DNA of 64,000 nucleotides from Prevotella sp. (GTDB taxonomy: Bacteria > Bacteroidota > Bacteroidia > Bacteroidales > Bacteroidaceae): contig JALEJI010000028.1 of the NCBI GenBank assembly GCA_022769825.1, positions 1-64,000 of the forward strand, in the 5' to 3' direction. The notes under the pieces were generated by a model that worked only from the letters and a program-made list of their open reading frames with translations, made no database searches and had not been told where the DNA came from. Positions 35,524 through 44,912 of the stretch are shown here, piece after piece; the first letter of the stretch is position 1; every line of letters starts with the position of its first letter. Position numbers and translations under genes: made by a program.

Positions 35524-36771
35524 ATGAACTTTCCACTCTACATAGCAAAAAGGATATACGGAGACAAGGGCGACAAGCACAAGGTGTCGCGGCCAGCCAT
35601 CTCCATTGCCACGGCAGGCGTGGCAATAGGCTTGGCGGTGATGATTGTCTCCGTGTGTGTGGTGTTGGGCTTCAAGCATACCATCCAAGCCAAGGTGATA
35701 GGATTCGGGTCGCACATACAGGTGACCAACTTCGTGTCGCAAACCGAGTCGGAGCAATATCCCATAGCCGCGAGCGACAGCATGATGAAAGCCATACGCT
35801 CGATAAATGGGGTGAAACACGCCGAGAGATTCGCGTATCAACAAGGAATACTGAAGACCGACAGCAACTTTCTCGGCATAGTGCTCAAGGGCGTGGGAAG
35901 CGAGTGGGACTCCACTTTCATACACGAGAACATGGTGGCAGGCAGCATACCACGCTTCTCGGACAGCTCTTCCTCGAACAAGATCCTGATTTCGCAAAGC
36001 ATAGCCAACAAGCTGAACCTGAAACAAGGCCAGCGCGTGTTCGCATACTTCATAGACAACAGCGGCGTGAGGATACGAAGGTTCACCATACAAGGCATTT
36101 ACCAAACCAACCTAAGCCAATACGACTCTTACATGTGTTTCACCGACCTCTACACCACAGTGAAGCTCAACGGTTGGCAACCTGACCAAGTGTCGGGAAT
36201 GGAGGTTACCGTAAACGACTTCAACCACGTGGACGACGTTGAGCGGCAATTCATCAAAAATGTCAACAAGCGGCAAGACCACTACGGCGAGACATACACG
36301 TCGCAAACCATAAAGGAGATAAACCCGCAAATATTCAGATGGCTCGACTTGCTCGACATGAACGTGTGGATAATCCTTGCCCTGATGACCGCCGTGGCAG
36401 GCGTGACGATGATATCAGGCCTGCTTATCATCATTCTCGAACGCACCACGATGATTGGCATACTGAAAGCCCTCGGCGCACGCAACAAGACAATAAGGCA
36501 TCTCTTCTTGTGGTTTGCCACCTTCCTTATCGGGAAGGGACTCATAATCGGCAACGTGATAGGCATAGGTGTCTGCCTGTTGCAGAAACACTTGGGCATA
36601 GTGAAACTCGACCCCGCCACCTACTATGTCAGCACGGTGCCAATAGAGTTTAACGTGCCGTTGATAGTGGCCCTCAACTTGGCCACGCTCGTAGTGAGCG
36701 TGATAGTGCTCATAGGCCCAAGCTACCTAATATCGCACATACATCCCGCCAAGAGCATGAAATACGAATAG
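35524..36771 (+). CDS. FtsX-like ABC permease (LolC/LolE type)
   Basis: A 415-residue inner-membrane protein with one N-terminal helix, a large periplasmic domain (about residues 45-275) and three C-terminal helices: the MacB/LolCE topology. In Bacteroidota such proteins are predicted to release lipoproteins from the inner membrane, with a separate ATPase. I prefer ATG 35524 over the GTG one codon earlier. A 17-bp sequence at its end (36762-36778) recurs 33 bp downstream. Confidence 0.85.
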   Translation: MNFPLYIAKRIYGDKGDKHKVSRPAISIATAGVAIGLAVMIVSVCVVLGFKHTIQAKVIGFGSHIQVTNFVSQTESEQYPIAASDSMMKAIRSINGVKHAERFAYQQGILKTDSNFLGIVLKGVGSEWDSTFIHENMVAGSIPRFSDSSSSNKILISQSIANKLNLKQGQRVFAYFIDNSGVRIRRFTIQGIYQTNLSQYDSYMCFTDLYTTVKLNGWQPDQVSGMEVTVNDFNHVDDVERQFIKNVNKRQDHYGETYTSQTIKEINPQIFRWLDLLDMNVWIILALMTAVAGVTMISGLLIIILERTTMIGILKALGARNKTIRHLFLWFATFLIGKGLIIGNVIGIGVCLLQKHLGIVKLDPATYYVSTVPIEFNVPLIVALNLATLVVSVIVLIGPSYLISHIHPAKSMKYE

Positions 36772-36852
36772 ACGGCAAACACGAGAAACAGCATATACGA
36801 ATAGACGGCAAGGCGCCTTTGGGAAGATGTCACCCAAAGGCGCCTTGCCGTC
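36762..36852. terminator. Terminator with 20-bp stem, preceded by a gene-end duplication
   Basis: A perfect 20-bp stem (36804-36823 with 36833-36852) has a 9-nt loop between convergent genes; T-tracts are weak. The direct repeat ATACGAATAGACGGCAA (36762-36778 and 36795-36811) covers the permease stop codon and runs into the stem. Confidence 0.8.
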
Positions 36853-36877
36853 ATGTCTTGTCTTGACCCGGAGGGGG

Positions 36878-37696
36878 CTAAGCGTGCCTGTAGCTGAGCG
36901 CGGCCCCTATAGCCGTGCAAAATTCGGAATGCTTGGGAATGATGAAGTGAACCTTATAGAGCTTCTCAAGCCCAGGGAACACTTGCTTGCACTGCGGCAA
37001 CAACGTAAGGTTGCCTATAAGCACATATTCCCTTATTCCAGAGTTGAGCGAGGCAAGTATGCAACTTGACCCTATGGTCTGAAGCACGGTGGTGATGATG
37101 CCCGTGGCAATGTCCTCGCGCGAGGCGTTGCTCTTGGCCTTGCCAAACAGCGATGCCGTGGCATGCTTTGGCAGACCGGGCAGGGGGTTGGGCGATATGT
37201 CGCCAATCTGCAAGTCGATATTTGATATCTCGCCTTGCATGGCAAGCGAGACTATCTGCTTCATGTCGTCGGTCTTGAGGATGACACGGCTAAGTCCTGC
37301 CAACGTGCCGCCACCAAGACCAATGCCACCTATGTGGCGTATGCCTTCATGGTCGCACTGCACGAGACTCGTGCCGGTGCCCATAGACACCACTATCATG
37401 CGGTCAAGGCCCGTCTCATAGCGTGCGCCCAGACCGTCGGCGATAAACTCCTCGGCCTTGTCAGTAGGCAAGCCATAGATAGGCGAGTTGACATAAGCGG
37501 CACCTACGCCCGTAATCATCACCCGCTCAATATCCGACAAGGCAATCTGGTTGTCGTACAGGTATTTGCCAAACGCCCCGTAAAGGGAGGTGACGGGATC
37601 CGTGGCGCGTATGCGTATGGGTGACACCACGCCCTCGTCACTGGTGATGCCTACTATCTTTGTCGTGCTTATGCCAACGTCTATTCCTATTATCAT
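36878..37696 (-). CDS. coaW: Type II pantothenate kinase
   Basis: A 272-residue ASKHA-fold kinase. ATG 37696 gives MIIGIDVGISTTKIVGI, the phosphate-1 motif, at the true N-terminus; a longer frame exists to 37735. Later GTGTSLVQ and GGIGLGGGTLAGLS are the phosphate-2/adenosine regions of the eukaryote-like type II PanK. It phosphorylates pantothenate, the first step of coenzyme A synthesis, and is usually insensitive to CoA feedback. -7 box TAAATTTG at 37764-37771 (minus strand). Confidence 0.88.
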   Translation of the reverse strand: MIIGIDVGISTTKIVGITSDEGVVSPIRIRATDPVTSLYGAFGKYLYDNQIALSDIERVMITGVGAAYVNSPIYGLPTDKAEEFIADGLGARYETGLDRMIVVSMGTGTSLVQCDHEGIRHIGGIGLGGGTLAGLSRVILKTDDMKQIVSLAMQGEISNIDLQIGDISPNPLPGLPKHATASLFGKAKSNASREDIATGIITTVLQTIGSSCILASLNSGIREYVLIGNLTLLPQCKQVFPGLEKLYKVHFIIPKHSEFCTAIGAALSYRHA

Positions 37697-37763
37697 TCTG
37701 CTGTGTTGTTGATGATGAAGTTTTATGCCGCCCAAGTATATGTGGCCGACTTGTTATCGTGTG

Positions 37764-37771
37764 CAAATTTA
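37764..37771 (-). promoter_or_regulatory. -7 box of the pantothenate kinase gene
   Basis: CAAATTTA on the plus strand reads TAAATTTG, 67 bp upstream of ATG 37696. Confidence 0.5.
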
Positions 37772-37805
37772 CTAAATCTATCTGAGACGACGACAAGACA
37801 TCACG

Positions 37806-38471
37806 TTAATGATACATGAAAAAGGTGCCACCGTCGCTATGGCAATATTTCTTTATCAGCTCCTGTATATACTCAGCGTTTGCCCTCACCTGGCGCTCAT
37901 CGCCGTCGTAACCATTGATGAGCACCACGAGATGTGTCGTCTGAAGGGTTATCTTCGTGCGCTCGTTGTCAGACGTGGGCGTGCCCACTCCACCTTTGCT
38001 GTCGCGGTAGACCGGAAGGCCGGCAATGTTTATCATGCCTCTCCCGATGCCCTCGTATGGCTCGCCTTCACGGCCAATGCCGAGCGTCAGGGTGTCGCCC
38101 TCAAACTTGTCGGCATCGAAGCCTCCGATGCTGTAACCGTAGGCTATGCTCGCGAGATTCACCAAATCGACAAGCGTGTCTATCTGGTAAAGGCTCTTGC
38201 CCGTGAGCTGACGACGGATAAGAGCCTCGGAGGCAGGACGATAACGCGACGGGTCCTTGCCACAGGCACGGTATACCCTGCGCGTGGCGGCTATGCCAGA
38301 CAACTCTTTCAGCGTTTGCGTGGTAAGCGTCTGGCGGAAACGCTCGCCCAAGGCGTTTATCTCATCCCACAACGGTTGGCAATACTCGCTATTCACCACC
38401 TGAGCCTCAACGCATGCGCCAACAAACGACGGGCACACAGACTCAATCTCTTTTGAAACTACTATATTCAT
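37806..38471 (-). CDS. B3/B4 (tRNA-synthetase-like editing) domain protein
   Basis: A 221-residue free-standing B3/B4 domain like that in the PheRS beta subunit. Segments SGIAATRRVYRACGKDPSRYRPASEAL and KSLYQIDTLVDLVNLASI are typical of the family. PheRS B3/B4 edits Tyr-tRNA; free-standing copies are thought to bind tRNA or amino-acid-like ligands, but their job is open. It is 39 bp downstream of the helicase gene on the same strand and may be the last gene of the pyrK-pyrD-terB-ATPase-helicase operon. Confidence 0.82.
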   Translation of the reverse strand: MNIVVSKEIESVCPSFVGACVEAQVVNSEYCQPLWDEINALGERFRQTLTTQTLKELSGIAATRRVYRACGKDPSRYRPASEALIRRQLTGKSLYQIDTLVDLVNLASIAYGYSIGGFDADKFEGDTLTLGIGREGEPYEGIGRGMINIAGLPVYRDSKGGVGTPTSDNERTKITLQTTHLVVLINGYDGDERQVRANAEYIQELIKKYCHSDGGTFFMYH

Positions 38472-38510
38472 AGATATAATGTGTATGCGTTATTACTAAC
38501 TTTTAATACT

Positions 38511-40955
38511 TCAGTTCGCGACTATGCCCTCGACAGGCTCCATGCCGCACATCTGGCGCACGCGCTCCACCATCTTGCCCACGTCGAGCACGCCGTGGGC
38601 GAAACCCTTGCGCGTGAGCTCCACGGGAAGCAGGTCGTCGTACTTGTCGAACACGGGAGTCTCCTTGGGATAGAGCAGCTCCATGGGGTCGAGGGGCTTG
38701 GCAATCTCCTCGGCGAGAACCTTGAAAAAATCGGGAGCAGAGACCCCAATGGTGAACTGCATATAGTAAGGTCGGGCGGAATTGAACCCCTTGAGACCCA
38801 ACCTCGCCCCGCACCTTATGCGCAAGAACCGCTCCATGGCGAGAAAGGCGTAACTGCCAAGCCATGGGAACAAGGCATACATGTTGCCGCCAAGAGGCAG
38901 CAGCCAGTTCAAGCCAAGACCTGACTTGCGCGCCATGTCCACGGCTTGGGAAAGGCGGAAACGCGCGTGAGGCAGAAGGTAAGGATAATCGGCATCTGAC
39001 GGTGGCAAGGCGAGAATGGAGTGCATCTTCTCGAGAATCTTGGTATGGATGTCGCCTGGCTCATCACCGAAATAAGCCGGCACGATGCCTTTCACTGGAT
39101 GACAATATACAATGTGGCGACTGCGATCCACCTCCTCCACTACCCACACCCTGCCGGCAATGGCTATCTTGTCTTGCACAGGAGGCGGCTTGACGATGGT
39201 GCCAATCTCCTTTGACTCGCACCGCACCTTATACTCCTCGTTCTCTTGAAAGACGGCATAGAACTTGAAGTTGTTGACAACCCTCTCACCTTTTATGCCC
39301 ACTATAAGCCCACCGCGCTCTGTGGTCTCTATGTGGTCTATCTTGAGCAGGTGGCGCAGGAGAACACGGTAGTCGTCTTGACTGACGTTGCGGAAATAGC
39401 TCAGAGAGAGCACGCGCCCGGCCAGCTCCGCCGGCGACATCTCACCTCCTGAGGCGAGCGTTGCCATGGTTTGATGGTAGAGCAGCGAATAAGGCAAACG
39501 GCCCACACGCGGAGGCTCAACCCACCGTTCCTTGACGTAAAGCTCGATGAGGGCGATGGCCTGAAGAAGTTTCCACGGAATGGTCTGCGGCATCATGGCA
39601 CGTGGCTCTGCCTGCTCCTCGCGAATGACGAACCACATCTCGGAAGGAGCGCCACGACGTCCCGTGCGCCCCATGCGCTGGAGAAAGGAACTGACCGTGA
39701 AAGGCGCGTCTATCTGGAACGCGCGCTCAAGACGGCCTATGTCTATGCCCAGCTCAAGGGTTGACGTGGTGCAGACGGTCATGAGAGAATCCTCACGCTT
39801 GATCTCGGCCTCGGCGCTCTCGCGATAGCTCACCGACAGGTTGCCATGATGGATAAGGAAACGGTCGGGCTCACGCAGAGCCTCGCAATACATGCGAAGC
39901 GTGGAGCACACCACCTCGCACTCCTCACGCGAATTGGAGAAGATAAGGCAACGATGGCCGCGAGTGTTGTCGAGAATGTATCTTATTGATGGGTCAAAGG
40001 CATCACTGACATTCCGCTCGCCGGCGTTTTCCTTGCCCTCGCCTTTCCAAGGCCTCACGAACGGACTTCCGCCCTTCATCTCGCCCCTGGCCTTGGATGG
40101 GCGCGAAGGCTCAACATCGCTCTGGAAAGGATCTTGAAGCGGCTGCCCCGCGGAGGCATAGCTCCTGTTTACGCTGCCCGTGACAGTGGATGATGGCTCG
40201 TCGGCGGCAAGCATGGCTTTCGGAGCATGGCCCGCGTCGCCTTGGCAACCACTTGGCGACAGGGAGAAATGCGCCACGGATATTCTCCACTTGCTGCCCT
40301 GCAACTGTATCTTGGGTATGATGGTTCCACGACCAGTACCAGCTGATAGGAAACCGCCCACAAGGGCAGGCTCGCCGATGGTCGCCGACAGTCCGACACG
40401 ACGGGGGTTAACACCAGCCATGCGCGAGAGCCGCTCGAGCAGGCAGAGCATCTGGCCGCCACGGTCGCCACGCAAGAAGGAATGAATCTCATCGATGACC
40501 ACGAAACGAAGGTCGCTGAAAAGTGACGGTATCTGAGAATGACGATGCAAGAGCATCGCCTCAAGACTCTCCGGCGTAATCTGCAGTATGCCCGATGGCC
40601 GACGCAAGAGCTTCTTCTTCTGTTCCTGCGACACGTCGCCATGCCAATGACACACGGCTATGTCGCACTCGCGGCAGATGTCGTTGAGACGCGTGAACTG
40701 GTCGTTGATAAGGGCCTTGAGAGGCGCTATGTAGAGACAGCCCACTGTGGCAGGCGGATTCTCCTGCAAGAGCGTGATGATGGGGAAAAACGCCGCCTCC
40801 GTCTTGCCCGATGCCGTGGACGCGGAAAGCAGGACATTGGCATCGGAATTGAAAATGGCATCGCCGGCTGCGGCCTGGATAGCGCGGAGCTTGCTCCAGC
40901 CCTCAGAGTAGATATAACGCTGGATGGCAGGGGAATAGCGTGAGAAGATGTTCAT
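38511..40955 (-). CDS. Lhr/BrxHI-like DEAD/DEAH-box helicase
   Basis: An 814-residue superfamily 2 helicase. Q-motif Gln27, Walker A ASTASGKT (45-52), DEIH (155-158), SAT (190-192), TTSTLELGIDIG (motif V) and QRMGRTGRRG (426-435) are intact. A winged-helix/Lhr-type C-terminal region follows. It resembles Lhr-like helicases such as BrxHI of BREX loci. Residues 233-316 form a low-complexity insert (40008-40259) between the two RecA domains, with sequence like intergenic repeats. The gene begins 3 bp after the BrxD-like ATPase gene, indicating coupled expression. Likely role: DNA remodelling within a TerB-linked complex; this is inferred. Confidence 0.85.
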   Translation of the reverse strand: MNIFSRYSPAIQRYIYSEGWSKLRAIQAAAGDAIFNSDANVLLSASTASGKTEAAFFPIITLLQENPPATVGCLYIAPLKALINDQFTRLNDICRECDIAVCHWHGDVSQEQKKKLLRRPSGILQITPESLEAMLLHRHSQIPSLFSDLRFVVIDEIHSFLRGDRGGQMLCLLERLSRMAGVNPRRVGLSATIGEPALVGGFLSAGTGRGTIIPKIQLQGSKWRISVAHFSLSPSGCQGDAGHAPKAMLAADEPSSTVTGSVNRSYASAGQPLQDPFQSDVEPSRPSKARGEMKGGSPFVRPWKGEGKENAGERNVSDAFDPSIRYILDNTRGHRCLIFSNSREECEVVCSTLRMYCEALREPDRFLIHHGNLSVSYRESAEAEIKREDSLMTVCTTSTLELGIDIGRLERAFQIDAPFTVSSFLQRMGRTGRRGAPSEMWFVIREEQAEPRAMMPQTIPWKLLQAIALIELYVKERWVEPPRVGRLPYSLLYHQTMATLASGGEMSPAELAGRVLSLSYFRNVSQDDYRVLLRHLLKIDHIETTERGGLIVGIKGERVVNNFKFYAVFQENEEYKVRCESKEIGTIVKPPPVQDKIAIAGRVWVVEEVDRSRHIVYCHPVKGIVPAYFGDEPGDIHTKILEKMHSILALPPSDADYPYLLPHARFRLSQAVDMARKSGLGLNWLLPLGGNMYALFPWLGSYAFLAMERFLRIRCGARLGLKGFNSARPYYMQFTIGVSAPDFFKVLAEEIAKPLDPMELLYPKETPVFDKYDDLLPVELTRKGFAHGVLDVGKMVERVRQMCGMEPVEGIVAN

Positions 40956-40958
40956 GGA

Positions 40959-42296
40959 CTAAATGGTAAACTCGGCAAACTGTCCGCCGGCATCGTCTTT
41001 CTTCTCCTCCGCCTCCGCCTTGGCATAGCTGAAAGCCTCGCTTTGAAGAATGTCTTGGACATCGCTGCCTGAGTTTTGCATGATGATGTCGAGCAACTCT
41101 ATGAAATCGCGTATGACCTCACGCGGCGTGATGTTGTCGCTGGCCCCGACGCGAGAGTATTCCACCTGTATGAAAGTGGTGAGGTCGGCATCGGTAAGTG
41201 TCCTCCCATAGCCATATAGAGAGGCATGAATGTCGGCAAGCTTCTCGGCAAGCACGAACATCTCCTCGTTTGAGAGTGGCTGCAAGCGTAGCACGGGGCC
41301 AAGATAGTCTTGATGACCTTGAGCCACGAACTTGCCCTCGGAAAGGCGCGAACGCAACGCCTCATAGCTATATATGCCACGATGACGGTCTTCGACACAC
41401 TGGGGCGTGCCACTCATGATGGTGCCAATATACCGCGCCTTGCCTTGAAGCGCGTCGTTGTACATCGTAAGAATCTTCTCGTAATTATATTGTCGGGAAA
41501 TGGCGTTGGGTATCTTGTAGACATTGACAAGTTCGTCGATGAAAACCAAAAGGCCCTGATAGCCAGCCTGACGAAAGAAGAATGCCAACAGTTTAAGATA
41601 GTCGTACCAGTCGTCATCGGAAATGATTACCGAAACGCCGAGTTCTTGGCGCGCCTCCGTCTTGGTGGCATACTCGCCACGAAACCATTTCAGTACCTTG
41701 CCTTTTAGCTCGTCGTCACCTTCGGTGAAGGCCCTGTAATAGAGGGTTAGCAACCGCGCGAAATCGAAACCATGAACAAGCTCGTGCATCTGATGCACTA
41801 TCGCCATGATGCGCTGCTCTACGAGTTGGGCAAACGTTGGGTCATCCACGTTGACGCCAGACGTTTTCGCGGTGGCGGTCTGCACGGAACTGATCCACCG
41901 GTCGAGAACCATGGCGAGGGCCCCACCCTCAGGCTTCGACTTGACACTAAGGTTCCTTATGAGTTCACGATAGGTGGCAAGGCCCTGTCCTTGATTGCCA
42001 TGGAGACGACGCTCTGGCGACAGGTCGGCATCCACGACCACGAAACGGCGATCCATGACATAGTTGCGGATGGTCTGGAGGAGAAACGACTTGCCGCTTC
42101 CGTATTTTCCCACTATGAAACGGAAAGAAGCACCACCCTCGCCGACAATGTCAACATCGTGGAGCAAAGCCTCTATCTCCTTGCGCCGCCCAACGGTGAT
42201 GAAAGGCAAGCCTATGCGCGGCACCACGCCACCCTTGAGCGAGTTGATGACACTCTGGGCAATGCGCCGCGGTATCTTGATATTCGAATTACACAT
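40959..42296 (-). CDS. BrxD-like (DUF2791) P-loop ATPase
   Basis: A 445-residue ATPase with Walker A VGKYGSGKSF (about residues 63-72) and Walker B GLLVFIDELVNVYK (about 264-277). The N-terminal SLKGGVVPRIGLPFITVGRRKEIEAL and the layout match the DUF2791/BREX ATP-binding family (BrxD of BREX types 2, 5 and 6). It lies between the TerB protein (8-bp overlap) and the helicase (3-bp gap), the same ATPase-helicase pairing as brxD-brxHI. No PglX methyltransferase or PglZ is present, so this is not a full BREX. Confidence 0.85.
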   Translation of the reverse strand: MCNSNIKIPRRIAQSVINSLKGGVVPRIGLPFITVGRRKEIEALLHDVDIVGEGGASFRFIVGKYGSGKSFLLQTIRNYVMDRRFVVVDADLSPERRLHGNQGQGLATYRELIRNLSVKSKPEGGALAMVLDRWISSVQTATAKTSGVNVDDPTFAQLVEQRIMAIVHQMHELVHGFDFARLLTLYYRAFTEGDDELKGKVLKWFRGEYATKTEARQELGVSVIISDDDWYDYLKLLAFFFRQAGYQGLLVFIDELVNVYKIPNAISRQYNYEKILTMYNDALQGKARYIGTIMSGTPQCVEDRHRGIYSYEALRSRLSEGKFVAQGHQDYLGPVLRLQPLSNEEMFVLAEKLADIHASLYGYGRTLTDADLTTFIQVEYSRVGASDNITPREVIRDFIELLDIIMQNSGSDVQDILQSEAFSYAKAEAEEKKDDAGGQFAEFTI

Positions 42297-43956
42297 TATT
42301 ATATATTATTCTTTCTATGTCTTCACGATAATCGTCAATGAGCTGGATGCCGTCGCCATTGTCCTCGATGACTATGTCGCCTATCTTGTCTACCATCTCA
42401 TTATTGATATTCTCGACCATCACGCCCTCGGGCACATGGATGGAGCGGAGATACTGACGCCAATCGCCACCAGTGAGGATGAGCTTGAGAAACGCTCGCT
42501 CACGGCTTTCTTCGTCATGGCTTGGTTGGCTTGGCGAAGTCTCGGCAGGCGGAGTGCTCACGACAGGCGGTACCGGCTCAATGGAAACAGCCGGCATAGA
42601 CTCCATGGAAGATGTCGGCTCGATTGGTGGCATAGGCTCCAAGGATGGTGCCAACTCTATTGACGGCATAAGCTCTGTGGAAGCGATATCGTCTTCTGTT
42701 GGCACGCCATCGAGCAACTTGTCCTTGATTACGTCAGCGTCATTCCGGATACGGCCAAGCTTTCCATAATTGATAGACACTCTTCGTCTTTCCGCCTCTT
42801 CCGCGGCAAGCCTGCGCTTATCCTCAGCTATCCATGCCTTGACAGCGTCACATATTTGCTCTCGATAAGGCAGGACATGAATTGAGGGTTTAAGGCGTGG
42901 CTTCACGTCGAGAAGCTCGCGAAGTTGGCAGTCAATCTCTCGGAGAATAGCGCCAACGAGTTTGGCAAAATAACTGTTGTCGCCAACATACTCGTCGCGC
43001 GTCCACAATCCGCCACGGCAAAAATACCGATGAAAAGGTGAGACTTCTATCTCCACGTTCCTGACCGGTGAAGGATCGTAGAACAGAGCGTTGGAGAACA
43101 TGGAGGTTGAACGCTTGACGCGCTTGCCGGCGAAGAGGGTGCCTATGCGGTGATGGAGGCTTTTCTCCAAGACCGGAACGAGCTGTCGCAAGACCGCTGC
43201 CGTGCAACTGACAAGGCAAGACCGCTCTTTCGTGAAGAGCGCACCCTTGCGTGGGTCGTACTTGCCAAGGTCGCAAAACGTGGAGAACAACGCTTGCTCG
43301 TCGGCGGTGTCTAAAGAGGAAAGAATAGCTATCGTGTCGTCTTGCTCGCGCTCAGCCTTAAAAACCTCGGGGAAATGAGATGAGAGGTTATTGTAAACCA
43401 CATAATCGCGAAGCCACGGCGTAAGGTATTTGCCCAACTTCGGCTCGCTCTTGCGATATGCCTCGTTAATCTCGCTCAATATCTCGTAACCCTCTTCGGC
43501 CGTGTTGACCCCGACTTTCATCAAGGTCTCGTAAACATAGACGAAGATATAGCTCAATGACACGTCGGGAAACTTGCCCAAACGAAGTTGACGGCGAATG
43601 GCGAAATAGCTCCGCAACTGCGGGACTGACATGTCGCGAAAGGATGGGAAATAACTCATGAAGCCTACTATGGGCGCGTCTTCCTCATAGTCGGCCATGA
43701 ACAAGGCTTGCTCATAAAACGCCTTCGCGGCAGTGATTTGCCATGGTTGTTGACGTATCATACGCAAGAGAGAACGCAATGGCTCCTCTATGTTGGCATC
43801 GCTTGCCGACATGCCGGTGAAGTCATCACGCCTCTCTGTCTCTTCAGGAGCGAAGTAATCCCAACTATGTATGCTGTCAAGACCATCAGGCAGACCGTTG
43901 CCGTCGGCCTCGGAAAAGTCCAAGTCTTCGTCAGTATAAAAATTATCCTCGTACAT
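42289..43956 (-). CDS. TerB-N/TerB-C domain protein
   Basis: A 555-residue soluble protein. The TerB-N-like domain (about residues 60-200) contains QLRSYFAIRRQLRLGKFPDVSLSYIFVYVYE. A central helical part follows, then a Glu/Pro/Met-rich linker (about 425-470, repeats like SIELAPSLEPMPPIEP). A TerB-C domain ends it (from about 475, with VMVENINNEMVDKIGDIVIE). Such proteins have been linked by comparative genomics to helicases and ATPases in stress or DNA-processing operons. It starts 10 bp after pyrD and overlaps the ATPase gene by 8 bp. No catalytic motif is seen; it is probably the scaffold of the complex. Confidence 0.8.
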   Translation of the reverse strand: MYEDNFYTDEDLDFSEADGNGLPDGLDSIHSWDYFAPEETERRDDFTGMSASDANIEEPLRSLLRMIRQQPWQITAAKAFYEQALFMADYEEDAPIVGFMSYFPSFRDMSVPQLRSYFAIRRQLRLGKFPDVSLSYIFVYVYETLMKVGVNTAEEGYEILSEINEAYRKSEPKLGKYLTPWLRDYVVYNNLSSHFPEVFKAEREQDDTIAILSSLDTADEQALFSTFCDLGKYDPRKGALFTKERSCLVSCTAAVLRQLVPVLEKSLHHRIGTLFAGKRVKRSTSMFSNALFYDPSPVRNVEIEVSPFHRYFCRGGLWTRDEYVGDNSYFAKLVGAILREIDCQLRELLDVKPRLKPSIHVLPYREQICDAVKAWIAEDKRRLAAEEAERRRVSINYGKLGRIRNDADVIKDKLLDGVPTEDDIASTELMPSIELAPSLEPMPPIEPTSSMESMPAVSIEPVPPVVSTPPAETSPSQPSHDEESRERAFLKLILTGGDWRQYLRSIHVPEGVMVENINNEMVDKIGDIVIEDNGDGIQLIDDYREDIERIIYNNV

Positions 43957-43966
43957 TTATAATATA

Positions 43967-44872
43967 TCAGACCACGCCAACAATATCCAAGACGCTCTTG
44001 CAACCGTGGCGCTCAAGCCAAGAGGCAACACCATTCTTGATCTTCAAGGTGACGGTTGGGTCGATGAAGTTGGCGGTGCCGATCTCCACCGCGGTGGCTC
44101 CAGCCATGAAGAACTCTATGGCATCCTCGGCGGTCATTATGCCACCAAGGCCAATCACCGGAATGTTGACAGCCTTGTGCACGTCGTGAACCATGCGGAC
44201 GGCAACAGGTTTCACAGCTGGGCCACTGAGTCCGCCCGTGCCGATAGACAGTTTAGGGCAACGATGCTCAATGTCGATGGCCATGCCCATAAGGGTGTTG
44301 ATGAGCGAAACGGCGTTGGCTCCCTCAGCCTCGCATGCACGAGCTATGTCTGAAATGTTGGTGACATTGGGCGAAAGTTTCACGATAAGGGTCTTGTGAT
44401 ATGACTTTCTTACGGCTTTCACTACGCTCGCGGCACCCTCGCATGTAACACCAAAAGCCATGCCGCCATCCTTTACATTGGGACAGGAAATGTTCAATTC
44501 TATGGCAGGAATCTTGTCTAATGAGTCAATTCGCGCAGCACATTCAGCATAGTTTTCGGGTGAGTTTCCACTCACGTTAACAATGAAATTTGTGTCAATA
44601 TCCTTAAGTTTCGGGTATATGTTTTCACAGAAATAATCCACTCCCTTGTTCTGCAAACCTACACAATTCAGCATGCCGGAAGCAGTCTCTGCCATACGTG
44701 GATAATCATTTCCCTCGCGTTTTTCAAGGGTTGTTCCCTTTACAATAATACCGCCCAACTCCTCTAACGGAACAAGGTCTTGAAACTCCAAACCATAGCC
44801 AAACGTCCCGCTCGCCGTCAAAATGGGGTTGCGAAGAGAAAAATTATTTATCTTTACATTTAAGTCTACCAT
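43967..44872 (-). CDS. pyrD: Dihydroorotate dehydrogenase, class 1B catalytic subunit
   Basis: A 301-residue FMN TIM-barrel enzyme. [13 protein letters not shown] at the N-terminus and the catalytic-cysteine segment [13 protein letters not shown] mark class 1B, which oxidises dihydroorotate to orotate with NAD+ through Pyr[27 protein letters not shown] is the FMN phosphate-binding end. It lies 40 bp after pyrK and 10 bp before the TerB gene, so the pyrimidine pair leads the long minus-strand operon. Confidence 0.95.
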   Translation of the reverse strand: MVDLNVKINNFSLRNPILTASGTFGYGLEFQDLVPLEELGGIIVKGTTLEKREGNDYPRMAETASGMLNCVGLQNKGVDYFCENIYPKLKDIDTNFIVNVSGNSPENYAECAARIDSLDKIPAIELNISCPNVKDGGMAFGVTCEGAASVVKAVRKSYHKTLIVKLSPNVTNISDIARACEAEGANAVSLINTLMGMAIDIEHRCPKLSIGTGGLSGPAVKPVAVRMVHDVHKAVNIPVIGLGGIMTAEDAIEFFMAGATAVEIGTANFIDPTVTLKIKNGVASWLERHGCKSVLDIVGVV

Positions 44873-44912
44873 AATGAGTAATTTATTTTTACATTATCAA
44901 GCATTATTCCGT

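Noticed and set aside
38511..43956. Complete BREX system
   Set aside because: No PglX methyltransferase, PglZ phosphatase or BrxC/PglY-type protein is present; only the ATPase and helicase resemble BREX parts.
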